Positions 53,742-64,000 of a stretch of DNA of 64,000 nt are shown here, in pieces. The notes beneath the pieces are model-generated. The model saw only the letters and a list, made by a program, of their open reading frames with translations. It was not told the DNA's origin and did no database searches. The position numbers and the translations under genes are program-made. Source of the stretch: Bromus sterilis (lineage: Eukaryota; Streptophyta; Magnoliopsida; Poales; Poaceae); the NCBI GenBank assembly GCA_950022295.1, contig OX465595.1:223413770-223477769 (forward strand), given 5' to 3'. Within the stretch, counting starts at the first letter, position 1. Every line of letters starts with the position of its first letter.

Positions 53742-56080
53742 TCATGTCTACTTTATTTTCATATCATTTGTGAGCATGTTTGCATTCGTTGTCATGTTTA
53801 TTCATTGCTCTAAAGTGTGCTTCGTGATGTTGGTAGATTGTGTTCCAAACTTGTTTTGCTTGTATCTTTTTAACCGTAACTCCGTTTGGAGTGTTCTTTA
53901 TATGTAACTTGATTAGTTTTTCGTGTACTTTGTGTTTATGCTGTTGTTTGCTGTTGTTAACGAACCTAAAATATGGAATAGGGCAGAACAGTACCAAATC
54001 ATTTAATTGTCGTGGGGCACCTAGTGGAATGCCATGTTTATGTTGTGCCTCCCTTAAATTGACTAGCATATATAGTTTCCTTTATGCTTCACCTCTTGCC
54101 GGGTTTGTGTGCTATGCCATGCTTGAGTGATATGCCATATTAATAACCTTTGTTGATCACCTGTAGATAAACAACTTGAACCTTTCGAAATGTGCGGTAT
54201 CGTCGTGTGTGACGAGTACTCCACTTAACCTGTTAGTAACCGCTCTCGACGGTAGGTGCGATGTCTCATGTTGCCTTCTTGTTGATGCTTGCTCGTGTTT
54301 GCCTCGTAGTAATAGATGCTTGCTCGTTGATTGCTTTCCAGTGTTTACCCTCTTGTGTGCTCCCGCGGGTACCTTCGGAGACGATGCGAGCTTGCGATCA
54401 ACTACACCTTCGGAACCCGAGTTATCAACAGGCAAGGACTATACATTACTTATGATCCATTCTATTTCAACCAGCGGTTTGCATGCTAGTCTAGGTTACA
54501 TTCGATGTTTGATCCTACCACATGTTTACTTCCTCTTTTAAACCGATACAACCATGTCCCCTCCCAGCAAACCATGTACTGCTATGTTACTATTGCTCGT
54601 TGCTCAGCCCCTGCTTAGTATGCATGCTTCTGATGCTACGATGTTACCCTGTTACCCCTTGGCTTGGGATATCACATTATTATATTGTTGTTGATGATAT
54701 GATTATTATAAATGTTGACTATATTCGACGAAGGATGGAAGGTCTAGGCTATCCCGCCCCGACGCTTTGTTCCATTCGAGTCACCTAGGATCCGAGTTCC
54801 GGGTATTGGTTTTAAGAGTGAGCGTGCCTAACCGCGTGTGGGATTTTATGGGGTCCCCTTTTCTTACCTACCTAGCTTCAAACATTTCTAGTGGTGGCCC
54901 AAGCTGATTTACCATTTGAAAACCGTGTGTGTGACTGGTCCGCGGCCGGCAGATTTCAAACAACTTGGGCCAGCAAAAGACATGGTTTCTCTTGTTGGTC
55001 CACCCCAGGGATCTAGGGGGCTACCCACATCTGTTTGGGTAGCTAACCCGACCTCGTCCAGAAGGTAGAGGCCAATTCGAGAGCGTGGCCGGCTTTTGAG
55101 TTGGGTGTCGACTCACCGGGGGCCACCCGGATTTGTGCGTTGTTAGTTAGAGGGACCTGTCGTTTCGGATCTCTCGGAACTAAATCATAAAATGGCTGCC
55201 TGTGATGGGTAGAAACTGAGAGAGATGGGCGTGCGTGCGGATCCTTGTAATGGGAAGTTGGTACACCCCTGCAGGGTTAAATCTTTTCGAGAAGCCGTGT
55301 CCACGGTTATGGACGAGTTGAGACCTACTCCTTGTTCATAGACAACAACAACTGAGATAATCTTATTATAACTTGATCAACGTGTGTGTGCCTTGACTGC
55401 TTCTTCTTCGTCGGGATGCGAAGAGGAGGACAAGGATATGATAGGTGTTATGATTGCGTAAGTAGTTGATAGCAAGACTTGTTGGAGGCGATTCCTCATC
55501 GAATGCTTGGCTTCTTACCTTACCTCTCTAGATCATTAGCCACTTCATAAATGCTAGTGCGGTAGAAACCTCACCACCTACCCCTTCCTTACCGTAAACT
55601 ACTAGTTGTCCTAGAATGACGAGTGATGAAGTCCTTGCTGGGTCGGATGACCACTACAGTTGGATGCTGAGTACCACTGTACTCATGATACTACCCCCAA
55701 ACTCTTTTCAGGGTTCTGATCGACAACGGGTATGGTGATCGACGTTTCACGTGGAGACTCGACGACGACTAGTTAGGCGGATCCCGGTGGAGGTCCTGGA
55801 CCCGTGTGGTTATGGGGATCGATGTGTTTCTCTTTGCCATTAGGCATTTGGTTGTCGTCTGTACTTAGACATGTATCTTCCGCTGTTGTATTGTATTAAG
55901 GTAATTGTATGCCGATTGTATGACATGTTGTATCCTTGTATCTCTATTGTTGTGATATCATGTTGGAAATCCAGGGCAAATGGCTATGTCATATGTCGCG
56001 GTGGGACCGATATGTGCTTCGTCCATGGATCTGGATGGAAACATCTAGATCTGGAACAGTACCGCATATCGGGCCTTGCA
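53742..56080 (+). mobile_element. Element H 5' LTR, segment 3
   Basis: Starts with the right TCATG copy and matches about 58800-61138. It includes the cassette at 55261-55315 and ends GGGCCTTGCA. Confidence 0.9.
55261..55315. promoter_or_regulatory. triple-palindrome cassette (copy 3, H 5' LTR)
   Basis: CCCTGCAGGG, CTTTTCGAGAAG and CCGTGTCCACGG. The central pair is imperfect as DNA but can pair in RNA with one G-U wobble. Confidence 0.6.
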
Positions 56081-56682
56081 ACTTGGTATCAGAGCCTTAT
56101 CGACCGTAGTATTCCCTTTCTGGCCGAAGTTGAATCTCGACAAAAACTATTTTGTCTTTACTAAGTTAGTTATCGGAGAGTAGGAATCTTTTTACTCCTT
56201 ACCTTTGTTCTGGTCAGGACAAGTGTCGTAAGTGTTTTAACTTCTCGTCTTATCCCCTTCAAACCTTAGGTTCTCGAGTGTGTGGAGTTTCGGAATAGTT
56301 ACAATGCCTTGCTTGCAGCGTATTGTCTCGATTCCGATCTCAGGTTGGGAAATCCTGTAGTACCTTTTGTTCTTCCAACTCTGGTTTACATCTTGGTCAC
56401 CCGTTGCCATCCCTCCTTTTGCCCAGTGTTTTCACGACTTGCGTCGAAATACACTGTCCTTTGATCCAGCTTTCATTGTCGTTCTCCCTCTTGACACTAA
56501 CGGTTTCGTTTTTCCGACGATGTCGTCTCTCTGCGGAAATTTATCTCGACAGATGTTCGACGTCGACATGGAGCAGAATCCCTTGTTGGTGGTGTTGAAG
56601 ATCGTCGACTCTCTTTTCTCTCCCCCTCTCCCCAAGATCGTCCTGGATCTCGGGACGAGATCCCTTGTTGGTGGTGTTGTAT
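56081..56682 (+). mobile_element. Element H internal region (602 bp, non-coding)
   Basis: Starts with the primer site TTGGTATCAGAGCC (56083-56096) and ends with CTCGGGACGAGATCCC-type text just before the 3' LTR, as seen at the ends of gypsy pol regions. Only fragments of the two ends of an autonomous internal domain seem to remain. No gag, protease, RT or integrase motif is present. Confidence 0.8.
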
Positions 56683-59600
56683 TGTAACAGCCCAGATTTC
56701 ACAAAAATTAAATTTTTTTGTTTTCGGTGTGAATTTTTTGATTGCCTGATTTGTTGTGGTGTTTGCATCCCCGATTTATCGATCGGTGATTATTTTTCCC
56801 CTCTTATCTCATACCGGACGGAGACCGACCCTTGCCACGCTGACACTTGACCTTTGCGACACCGGGTTTCGCCCGATCACCGTCGCGAAAACCGCACGAG
56901 ACCAGCCGCAACCAACGGAACGAAAACCCCCGTTTAATAATTAAACGGGTTATTTTTATAGCGCGCCGGAAAGTGTTCTCGGAACGGTTCTAGCGCGAGG
57001 TGAACGCCGCCGTCTTGACGCGCTGATCACGCAGTTCAAAGTTTTACCCGAATCGGAGATCCTGCGGACCCCCGACGGTCAGAAACGTAAACACCGCGCG
57101 CGCGAGAGAAAAACCGGAGATATTTTTATAAACTGCCAGCCACCTGGGCTATATAAAGACCACCACACTCCCACCTCTTTCTAGGGTTTCCCTAGCCACA
57201 AAATTGTAGCCATCCCCTCAAACATAGCCCAATTTTCGCAATTAGCCCATTTTTGCCAAAAATCTAGCCTCCCTGCGATCTGGACCGTTGGATCGGCCAA
57301 TCCAACGGCCCAGGGAGCTCCCCAGCCTCCCAGCCTCCTCTCTCCTCCTGTGGACGCAGCCGCCCGTGGGCTCACCGCCTCCGGCCGCCGCCGGCCAGCC
57401 GGGTCACCGAAGCCGCGACCCTCCTCTCCTCCTCCCGTTGCGAACCCCCTCTCCTCTCCTTCCCTCACCCTCTAGCCTCTCCTCCCCTCGCAGGTCGTCT
57501 CCACCGCCGCGAGCCATGGCCACCCTATGAGAGCTCGTCGGCCAGCACGCCTGCGACCGCCGCCACGCGCCGGATCCGACCGGATCCGCACCCCCACGCC
57601 AAGATCCGCTCGCCCTCGACCGGCCTCGCGCCACCCTGTCCTCCTCTCGCCGTGAGCCACACCACGCCGCCCGTCGCCGGCCGGCCGGCTCCTCCAGCCG
57701 CCACCACGTCCCGATCCGATCGGGATCGAGATGGAGCGCCTCCAGCCAGCCAAGTGGGCCGGCCCAAGCCAGCCGCCAGGCCCAGCTCCTCTGTCGCCTT
57801 GGGACAAGGCCACTAGGGTGAGAGCCCAGGCCGTCTTTTTTTTATTTTTTTTATTTTTTTCTTATTTCTGCTAAGTCCTGTAAATTGTGCTGCTGATCCC
57901 GTTTTGCAAATCGATTTCCCGTTGACTCGTAGCTCCGAATGAAGTGTTTCTTTTTTTGTTTGGTTGTGCTATGTGTGCTCTAGAGTTCATCTTTAGGAAG
58001 TTATTTATTTTGAGGTCATCTTGAATATGTAATTGTGTGTTGAACAGGGCACCAGATCGTTAAGTTGCTAATCTGCTGCTAACTACTGCTGCTGTTATTT
58101 TGTTCAAACTTTGGGTGATGCTTGTGTCAAATCCATGAGGCCTATTGCACTGATTCTTTTTCCTATGTGTTAATCATCATGTGTACTTCATGCCCATGCT
58201 TTAACTTGTCATGTTTGGGTGCTTTAGCTATATTAAATCTTGCTCCAAAGTGGTGAACCTGATGTTAATGTGCTCGCTGTGCTGAAAACTGTTAATTTGT
58301 TGCAACTTCGGGTGACGGTTGCGTCGCAACCGTTTATCGGAATTGAGTGATTCCAATTGCATATTGTTAAGAATCATGTCTACTTCCATTATATGTATTG
58401 AATTGTCATGATATGCTTGCTGGTCATATAGTTATTGAGATCCAAAGTTGCTATGCCACTGTTTTTGACAGCCACATCTGTTTTTCTCTATGTCTATAAC
58501 GTTCCGATGCCATGTTGTTTGCTTAATATCTTTTGATCTATGATGCCTATGACCTTGATTCTTGTTTGTAACTGATAACCATCATTGTCTACTTCATGTC
58601 CATGTATTGCTATGTCATGTTGATGCACTTTTGAATATAGCTTTGCTCATGTTTATACAGCATAAAAATAATAGTTTATGCCCTGTTTTCTTGATTTTCA
58701 CTAAGTCCTAGACCAGTAATGTTTTATTGCATTTTGCATGAGCTATAATTAGTTGTTCATGATGCCTATTTGCATGATTACTTTTGCCATGCCTTCCTTG
58801 TCATGTCTACTTTATTTGCATATCATTTGTGAGCATGTTTGCATTCATTGTCATGTTTATGCATTGGTCTAAAGTGTGCTTCGTGATGTTGGCAGATTAT
58901 GTTCCAAACTTGTTTTGCTTGTATCTTTTTAACCGTAACTCCGTTTGGAGTGTTCTTTATATGTAACTTGATAAGTTTTTCGTGTACTTTGTGTTTATGC
59001 TGTTGTTTGCTGTTGTTAACGAACCTAAAATATTGAATAGGGCAGAACAGTACCAAATCATTTAATTGTCGTGGGGCACTTAGTGGAATGCCATGTTTAT
59101 GTTGTGCCTCCCTTAAATTGACTAGCATAGATAGTTTCCTTTATGCCTCACCTCTTGTCGTGTTTGTTTTCTATGCCATGCTTGAGTGAGATGCCATGTT
59201 AACAACCTTTGTTGATCACCTGTAGCTAAACAACTTGAACCTTTCGAAATGTGCGGTGTCGTCGTGTGTGACGAGTACTCCACTTAACCTATTAATAACC
59301 GCTCTCGACGGTAGGTGCGATGTCTCGTGTTGCCTTCTTGTTGATGCTTGCTCGTGTTTGCCTCGTAGTAATAGATGCTTGCTCGTTGATTGCTTTCCAG
59401 TGTTTACCCTCTTGTGTGCTCCCGCGGGTACCTTCGGAGACGATGCGAGCTTGCGATCAACTACACCTTCGGAACCCGAGTTATCAACAGGCAAGGACTA
59501 TACATTACTTATGATCCATTCTATTTCAACCAGCGGTTTGCATGCTAGTCTAGGTTACATTCGATGTTTGATCCTACCACATGTTTACTTCCTCTTTTAA

Positions 59601-61138
59601 ACCGATACAACCATGTCCCCTCCCAGCAAACCATGTACTGCTATGTTACTATTGCTCGTTGCTCAGCCCCTGCTTAGTATGCATGCTTATGATGCTACGA
59701 TGTTACCCTGCTACCCCTTGGCTTGGGATATCACATTATTATATTGTTGTTGATGATATGATTATTATAAATGTTGACTATATTCGACGAAGGATGGAAG
59801 GTCTAGGCTATCCCGCCCCGACGCTTTGTTCCATTCGAGTCACCTAGGATCCGAGTTCCGGGTATTGGTTTTAAGAGTGAGCGTGCCTAACCGCGTGTGG
59901 GATTTTATGGGGTCCCCTTTTCTTACCTACCAAAGATCAAACATTTCTAGTGGTGGCCCAAGCTGATTTACCATTTGAAAACCGTGTGTGTGACTGGTCC
60001 GCGGCTGGCAGATTTCAAACAACTTGGGCCAGCGGAGACATGGTTTCTCTTGTTGGTCCACCCCAGGGAGCTAGGGGGCTACCCACATCTGTTTGGGTAG
60101 CTAACCCGACCTCGTCCAGACGGTAGAGGCAAATTCGAGAACGCGGCCGGCTTTTGAGTTGGGTGTCGACTCACCGGGGGCCACCCGGATTTGTGCGTTG
60201 TTAGTTAGAGGGACCTGTCGTTTCGGATCTCTCAGAACTAAATCATAAAATGGCTGCCTGTGATGGGTAGAAACTGAGAGAGATGGGCGTGCGTGCGGAG
60301 CCTTGTAATGGGCAGTTGGTACACCCCTGCAGGGTTAAATCTTTTCGAGAAGCCATGTCCACGGTTATGGAAGACTTGAGACCTACTCCTTGTTCATAGA
60401 CAACAACAACTGAGATAATCTTATTATAACTTGATCAACGTGTGTGTGCCTTGACTGCTTCTTCTTCGTCGGGATGCGAAGAGGAGGACAAGGATAGGAT
60501 AGGTGTTATGATTGCGTAAGTAGTTGATAGAAAGACTTGTTGGAGGCGATTCCTCATCGAATGCTTGGCTTCTTACCTTACCTCTCTAGATCGTTAGCCA
60601 CTTCATAAATGCTAGTGCGGCAGCAACCTCACCACCTACCCCTTCCTTACCTTAAACTACTAGTTGTCCTAGAATGACGAGTGATGAAGTCCTTGCTGGG
60701 TCGGAGGACCACTACAGTTGGATGCTGAGTACCTCTGTACTCATGATACTACCCCCAAACTCTTTTCAGGGTTCTGATCGACAAAAATTATGGTGATCGA
60801 CGTTTCACGTGGAGACTCGACGACGACTAGTTAGGAGGATCCCGACGGAGGGCCTGGACCCGTGTGGTTATGGGGATCGATGTTTTTCTCTTTGCCACTA
60901 GGAATTTGGTTGTCGTGTGTACTCAGACATGTATCTTCCGCTGTTGTATTGTATTAAGGTAGTTGTATGCCGATTGTATGAGATGGTGTATCCTTGTATC
61001 TGTAATGTTGTGATATCATGTTGGAAATCCGGGGCATATGGCTATGTCATATGTCGCGGTGGGACCGATATGTTCTTCGTCCCCGGATCTGGATGGAAAC
61101 ATCTAGATCTGGAACAGTACCGCATATCGGGCCTTACA
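56683..61138 (+). mobile_element. Element H 3' LTR
   Basis: 4,456 bp, uninterrupted: the palindrome at 56929-56949, a TATA-like CTATATAAAGACC near 57150, a GC-rich block at 57290-57830, and the cassette at 60319-60371. Small ORFs inside are chance and have partners in the 5' LTR. Confidence 0.92.
60319..60371. promoter_or_regulatory. triple-palindrome cassette (copy 4, H 3' LTR)
   Basis: Same as the 5' LTR copy except CCATGTCCACGG in the third palindrome. Confidence 0.6.
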
Positions 61139-61143
61139 TCTAG

Positions 61144-61665
61144 CACCGCAGAAGAGAGATAATATATGAAGGAGAGTAGGGGAGAGGCAACGAGCGTGGG
61201 CGCAGACAAAAGGGGACACCAGGAGGAAATCTAGGAAGGGAAAAGATAAATCACAATGCATGCCTATTGATGAATATTTTTCTCTTCTTTGGTTGTGCAC
61301 AATCAACAAAATAAATGGTATGTACCTTGGCTACTTGAGCCGTCTTGTGAGCAGTGTTGATGGCTTCATAGAATGACCACCACTTCGCATGTTCTCCGTT
61401 GAGGATCTGTCCTTTGGTCTCTCCACTACCAGGAGAATCAATGCCGTCTCATCTCATCCTCTTTGACACCACCATTGTACCAACTAAGCTCCGTCGCTAC
61501 TTTTGTTGGGAGAGGGAAGGAGAGAGGTTGCATCCTACGTCTTCCTGAACAGTTGAGGGAGGCCTAGTTCATCACTAAGGAAGGCCTAGGAAGAGAGCCC
61601 ACCATCCATCTACACGCTACACGGATGGAGACTGGGTCCTGGTGTGTGGATAAATACAATGTAGT
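61144..61665. other. unassigned sequence right of element H
   Basis: This is the original neighbour of 31626-31898 before H inserted. No gene or transposon is recognised in either piece. Confidence 0.5.
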
Positions 61666-62423
61666 TGTTGGATATGTGCCCTATAGGAAAATAATAAAGA
61701 TATTATTTGTCACATATCTATTTGTTCATAACAAGTTTATACTATGATATAACTGTATTAAGCGGAAACATTGATACACGTGTAGTATGAACAACCAATT
61801 CAAGTCCCTAGTTAAACTCAGGTATACTAGTTCATTGGGCAATTGATGATCAAGGTTTCCTGATCATGGAGACAAATACGTCCGATGAAAATGAAGTCAT
61901 GTCATTAGGAGAATGATATGATGGACGCACACCCAACTAAAGTGTTGCAATGTGATCCAGTCACATAATTCAACATTGTGATAACTTAATAACGTAGTGA
62001 CCCGATCCTTGGAGCGTAATGATCATATGTAATTTCTATCTCTGGAGGATGCTTTGAGTGTATCAACCGTTACACTGTAATAGGGTGACCAAGGTTCATC
62101 TTCGGTATTCCGAAGTGGATATGTCGATGAGTATGGATCAGAGCGGGATTTGTCCATCCGAGTGACAGATAGGTTCTCTGGACCCACTCGGTGATATTAC
62201 ATCAAACAGCTTGCAAGCATGCGATTAGGTCACGGAGATGTAATACCACAGACGAGTAAATAAGTTTGTCAATAAAGAGGATGAACTAGGTATGGAATAC
62301 CTCCGATCAAACCTCAGACGAACAAAGTACCGTAGAACAAAGGGATCAAGACTCAACGTTAGCAGTTCAAACGATGAAGTTAATTCGATGGATGCACATG
62401 GGCCATCAAGGATTGTAACTAGG
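61666..62423 (+). mobile_element. copia LTR fragment, Angela/BARE/WIS-like
   Basis: Starts TGTTGGATATGTGCCCTATA and carries phrases typical of Triticeae Angela/BARE/WIS LTRs: AATAATAAAG, GTCATTAGGAGAATGAT, GGATTTGTC and CCCACTCGGTGATATTACAT. It is interrupted at 62424 by another LTR, so only the 5' part of the LTR is seen. It is clearly diverged from the common Angela type. Confidence 0.7.
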
Positions 62424-63345
62424 TGATACGTCCAAATTGCATCACTATTTTATATTGTAATTTAACCCTATTCATTGATATATTCCAGTTTAAAGTATTG
62501 TTCTTATGTTGTTATGGCTTGTTTTACACAGTTTCCAACTTTCCGTTGCCGAAGCAGCAGAAGCAAAATTCAGCGGTGAAAAGTGGACATCAAGTTACTT
62601 AATCAGATCAACTCCAAATTTGACGAAATTTGACGTGGATCATTATTTTGGAGATTCACCGGAGGAGACCAAATATTGACCAGAGGGGACCCACCAGGGC
62701 TCCAGAAGGGTCCCTGGCGCCCCCCCTAGGGCGCACCAGGCACCCTCCCGGATGCCTGGTGGCCCACCTCGGTGCCCCCTCTGGCCTATATTACCCCCCT
62801 GGGGTAGAAACCCTAAAAAGAGAGGAGTTTCGGATTTTCTCCGCCGCCTCGTGGCAGAAACCTATAGAGAAGAAAAAGCCATCTCCGGCGGGCAGATTCC
62901 GCCGGGAGATCACCTCCCGGAAGGGGAGATCATCGTCATCGTCATCATCATCGTCACGGGCATCATTGAGATCATCATAAACATCATCCCCAACATCATC
63001 ACCATCTCCATCTCCATCCCATCTCATCTCACAATTGCAACTCGTGTTGTAATCCGTACTATCTATCCTCTCTACTCTGTTGGTGTTGATTACTACTTTG
63101 TGGTGAATGCTATTTAGTTTTGTTGGAGAAATATCATTGTGTCCAGATTGTTTGCCACCCATCTATCACCTCTGATCATGATCTCTTTTATGTCTTGTGA
63201 GTAGTTACTTTAGTTCTTGAGGACATGGGAGAAGTCTAGTTGTTAGTAGTCATATGATGTTCAAGTATTATGTATTATTTGATACTTAAGTTGTGTTTTG
63301 ACAGGGGAGGCATCCGAACTAAACCTATCAACTTCACCGCCATCA
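62424..63345 (+). mobile_element. 5' LTR of a gypsy element (TGATACGTC type), running off the window
   Basis: Begins TGATACGTCC and ends CCATCA (TGAT/ATCA termini, 922 bp). The left flank is CTAGG. An (ATC)n-rich microsatellite lies at 62928-63026. The primer site follows within 12 bp. Confidence 0.75.
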
Positions 63346-63356
63346 ACGAGCTTTTC

Positions 63357-63371
63357 TGGCGCTGTTGCCGG
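63357..63371 (+). promoter_or_regulatory. primer-binding site of the right-edge gypsy element
   Basis: TGGCGCTGTTGCCGG, one base off the tRNA-Asp type site TGGCGCCGTTGCCGG common in pooid gypsy elements. Confidence 0.75.
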
Positions 63372-63404
63372 TGAGTGTAGCGCTATTGGTAAGTGAAGCC
63401 GGCA

Positions 63405-64000
63405 TGGAAACCTTTACTTTGTGTTGTTGTTTTATTTTTGCTGTTGCTATCCTCAGTCCTTATGGACCCCTCTACTGTTGGTTCGTTGCTGGTGAGAAGC
63501 CGCCCCGGGCTGTGGTGGTCACTCCTACCCCTACTGAAATTGTGCCCTATAAAATACCAACTGGTATTATTGATTAGGTCTTGGCTAATCGTTATAGAGG
63601 AGAAGGACATCCGGGAGAACACCTGCTATATTTGTCACAATTATGTTCTTTATTTAAGCCAGCAGATGTAACGATGGAGTTCGTCATGAAGAAACTATTC
63701 TCCGTATCACTTAAAGATAAAGCTTCAGATTGGTATAAGCTACTCGATAACTCTGATTTGCTTGAATGGCAAGAGCTTATGTCTCTCTTTTATGAAATTT
63801 TTTATCCTCTTTGTGAAATTCACCAAGACAGGAACTACAACTACAACTTTTGGTCTCGCAACGGATAGAGCATCGCTCAAGCTTGGCGGAGACTGAAGTC
63901 CCTGATGCTCAAATGCCCCAACCATGAGCTCCCCAAGGAAATTATACTTACAAATTTTTATGCCAGGCTTTCTCGTCAGGACAAGGAAATGTTGGATGCC
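63405..64000 (+). pseudogene. gypsy gag (partial, two in-frame stops)
   Basis: From ATG 63405 the frame has TAG at 63575-63577, then VLANRYRGEGHPGEHLLYL, VMKKLFSVSLKDKASDWYKL, LLEWQELMSLFYEIFYP, a second TAG at 63866-63868, then SIAQAWRRLKSLMLKCPNHE and FYARLSRQDKEMLDA to the window edge. This is the Retrotrans_gag (capsid) region. Both stops sit at positions where relatives have coding residues, so the copy is inactive. The end is cut by the window. Confidence 0.88.

Larger units (their letters stand above)
31904..61138 (+). mobile_element. Element H: non-autonomous long-LTR retrotransposon, host of two nested elements
   Basis: Flanked by perfect TCTAG duplications (31899-31903 and 61139-61143). 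5' LTR 31904-56080 (about 4.4 kb once the nested elements are ignored), internal region 56081-56682, 3' LTR 56683-61138 (4,456 bp). LTRs start TGTAACAGCCCAG; the 5' LTR ends CCTTGCA and the 3' LTR CCTTACA. A primer-binding site TTGGTATCAGAGCC (tRNA-Met type) begins at 56083. The internal region has no gag or pol. Transposition would need proteins from a related autonomous element. Confidence 0.9.

Noticed and set aside
62928..63026. (ATC)n microsatellite giving Asp- or Ser-rich frames
   Set aside because: Simple repeat inside an LTR; the open frames follow from the trinucleotide unit.

Overview
The window is plant nuclear DNA, most likely from a Triticeae grass (wheat, barley, Aegilops, rye) or a close pooid relative. 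It holds one recognisable host gene with GT-AG introns. Almost everything else is nested LTR retrotransposons, LINEs and DNA-transposon remnants, including an Angela/BARE/WIS-like copia LTR and long-LTR gypsy elements. The organism call is inferred from the transposon repertoire; nothing here fixes the species.

Layout. 1-1580: AT-rich satellite-like repeat carrying a 21-bp heptad-encoding minisatellite. 1581-4770: unassigned sequence, then a Tat-type 3' LTR (4006-4770). 4771-20041: an old LINE (LINE A, minus strand) split by a solo LTR (6012-7599) and by a second LINE (LINE B, about 7770-19772), which is itself split by a 4.7-kb solo LTR (9543-14224). Target-site duplications are visible at each insertion, and the LINE A reading frame closes up when the insertions are ignored. 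20043-21540: a PIF/Harbinger-like element with a broken transposase and a possible captured gene fragment. 21927-25244: an eight-exon phosphatidylinositol-4-phosphate 5-kinase gene without MORN repeats and without a clear ATG in the kinase frame. 26096-31625: a copia-like LTR, a LINE 3' end, and a repeat-rich element with tRNA-like ends and a 61-bp MITE.

31904-61138 is a single nested stack. Its host, element H, is non-autonomous, with LTRs of about 4.4 kb and only 602 bp of internal sequence. The 5' LTR of H was entered by a Tat-lineage gypsy element (32134-40780) and by a Tekay-like chromovirus (42631-53741). All three have perfect 5-bp target-site duplications (TCTAG, GCAGC, TCATG). The right edge holds a copia LTR (61666-62423) interrupted by a gypsy element with a TGATACGTC-type LTR and a broken gag that runs off the window.

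Most notable: the Tat element carries, antisense to its pol, a complete 205-codon ORF predicted to encode a B3-type DNA-binding protein, with its own TATA box, upstream palindromes and poly(A) signal. A second highlight is a run of three short palindromes shared by three different gypsy LTR families in this window, with several of the differences still able to pair in RNA through G-U wobbles.
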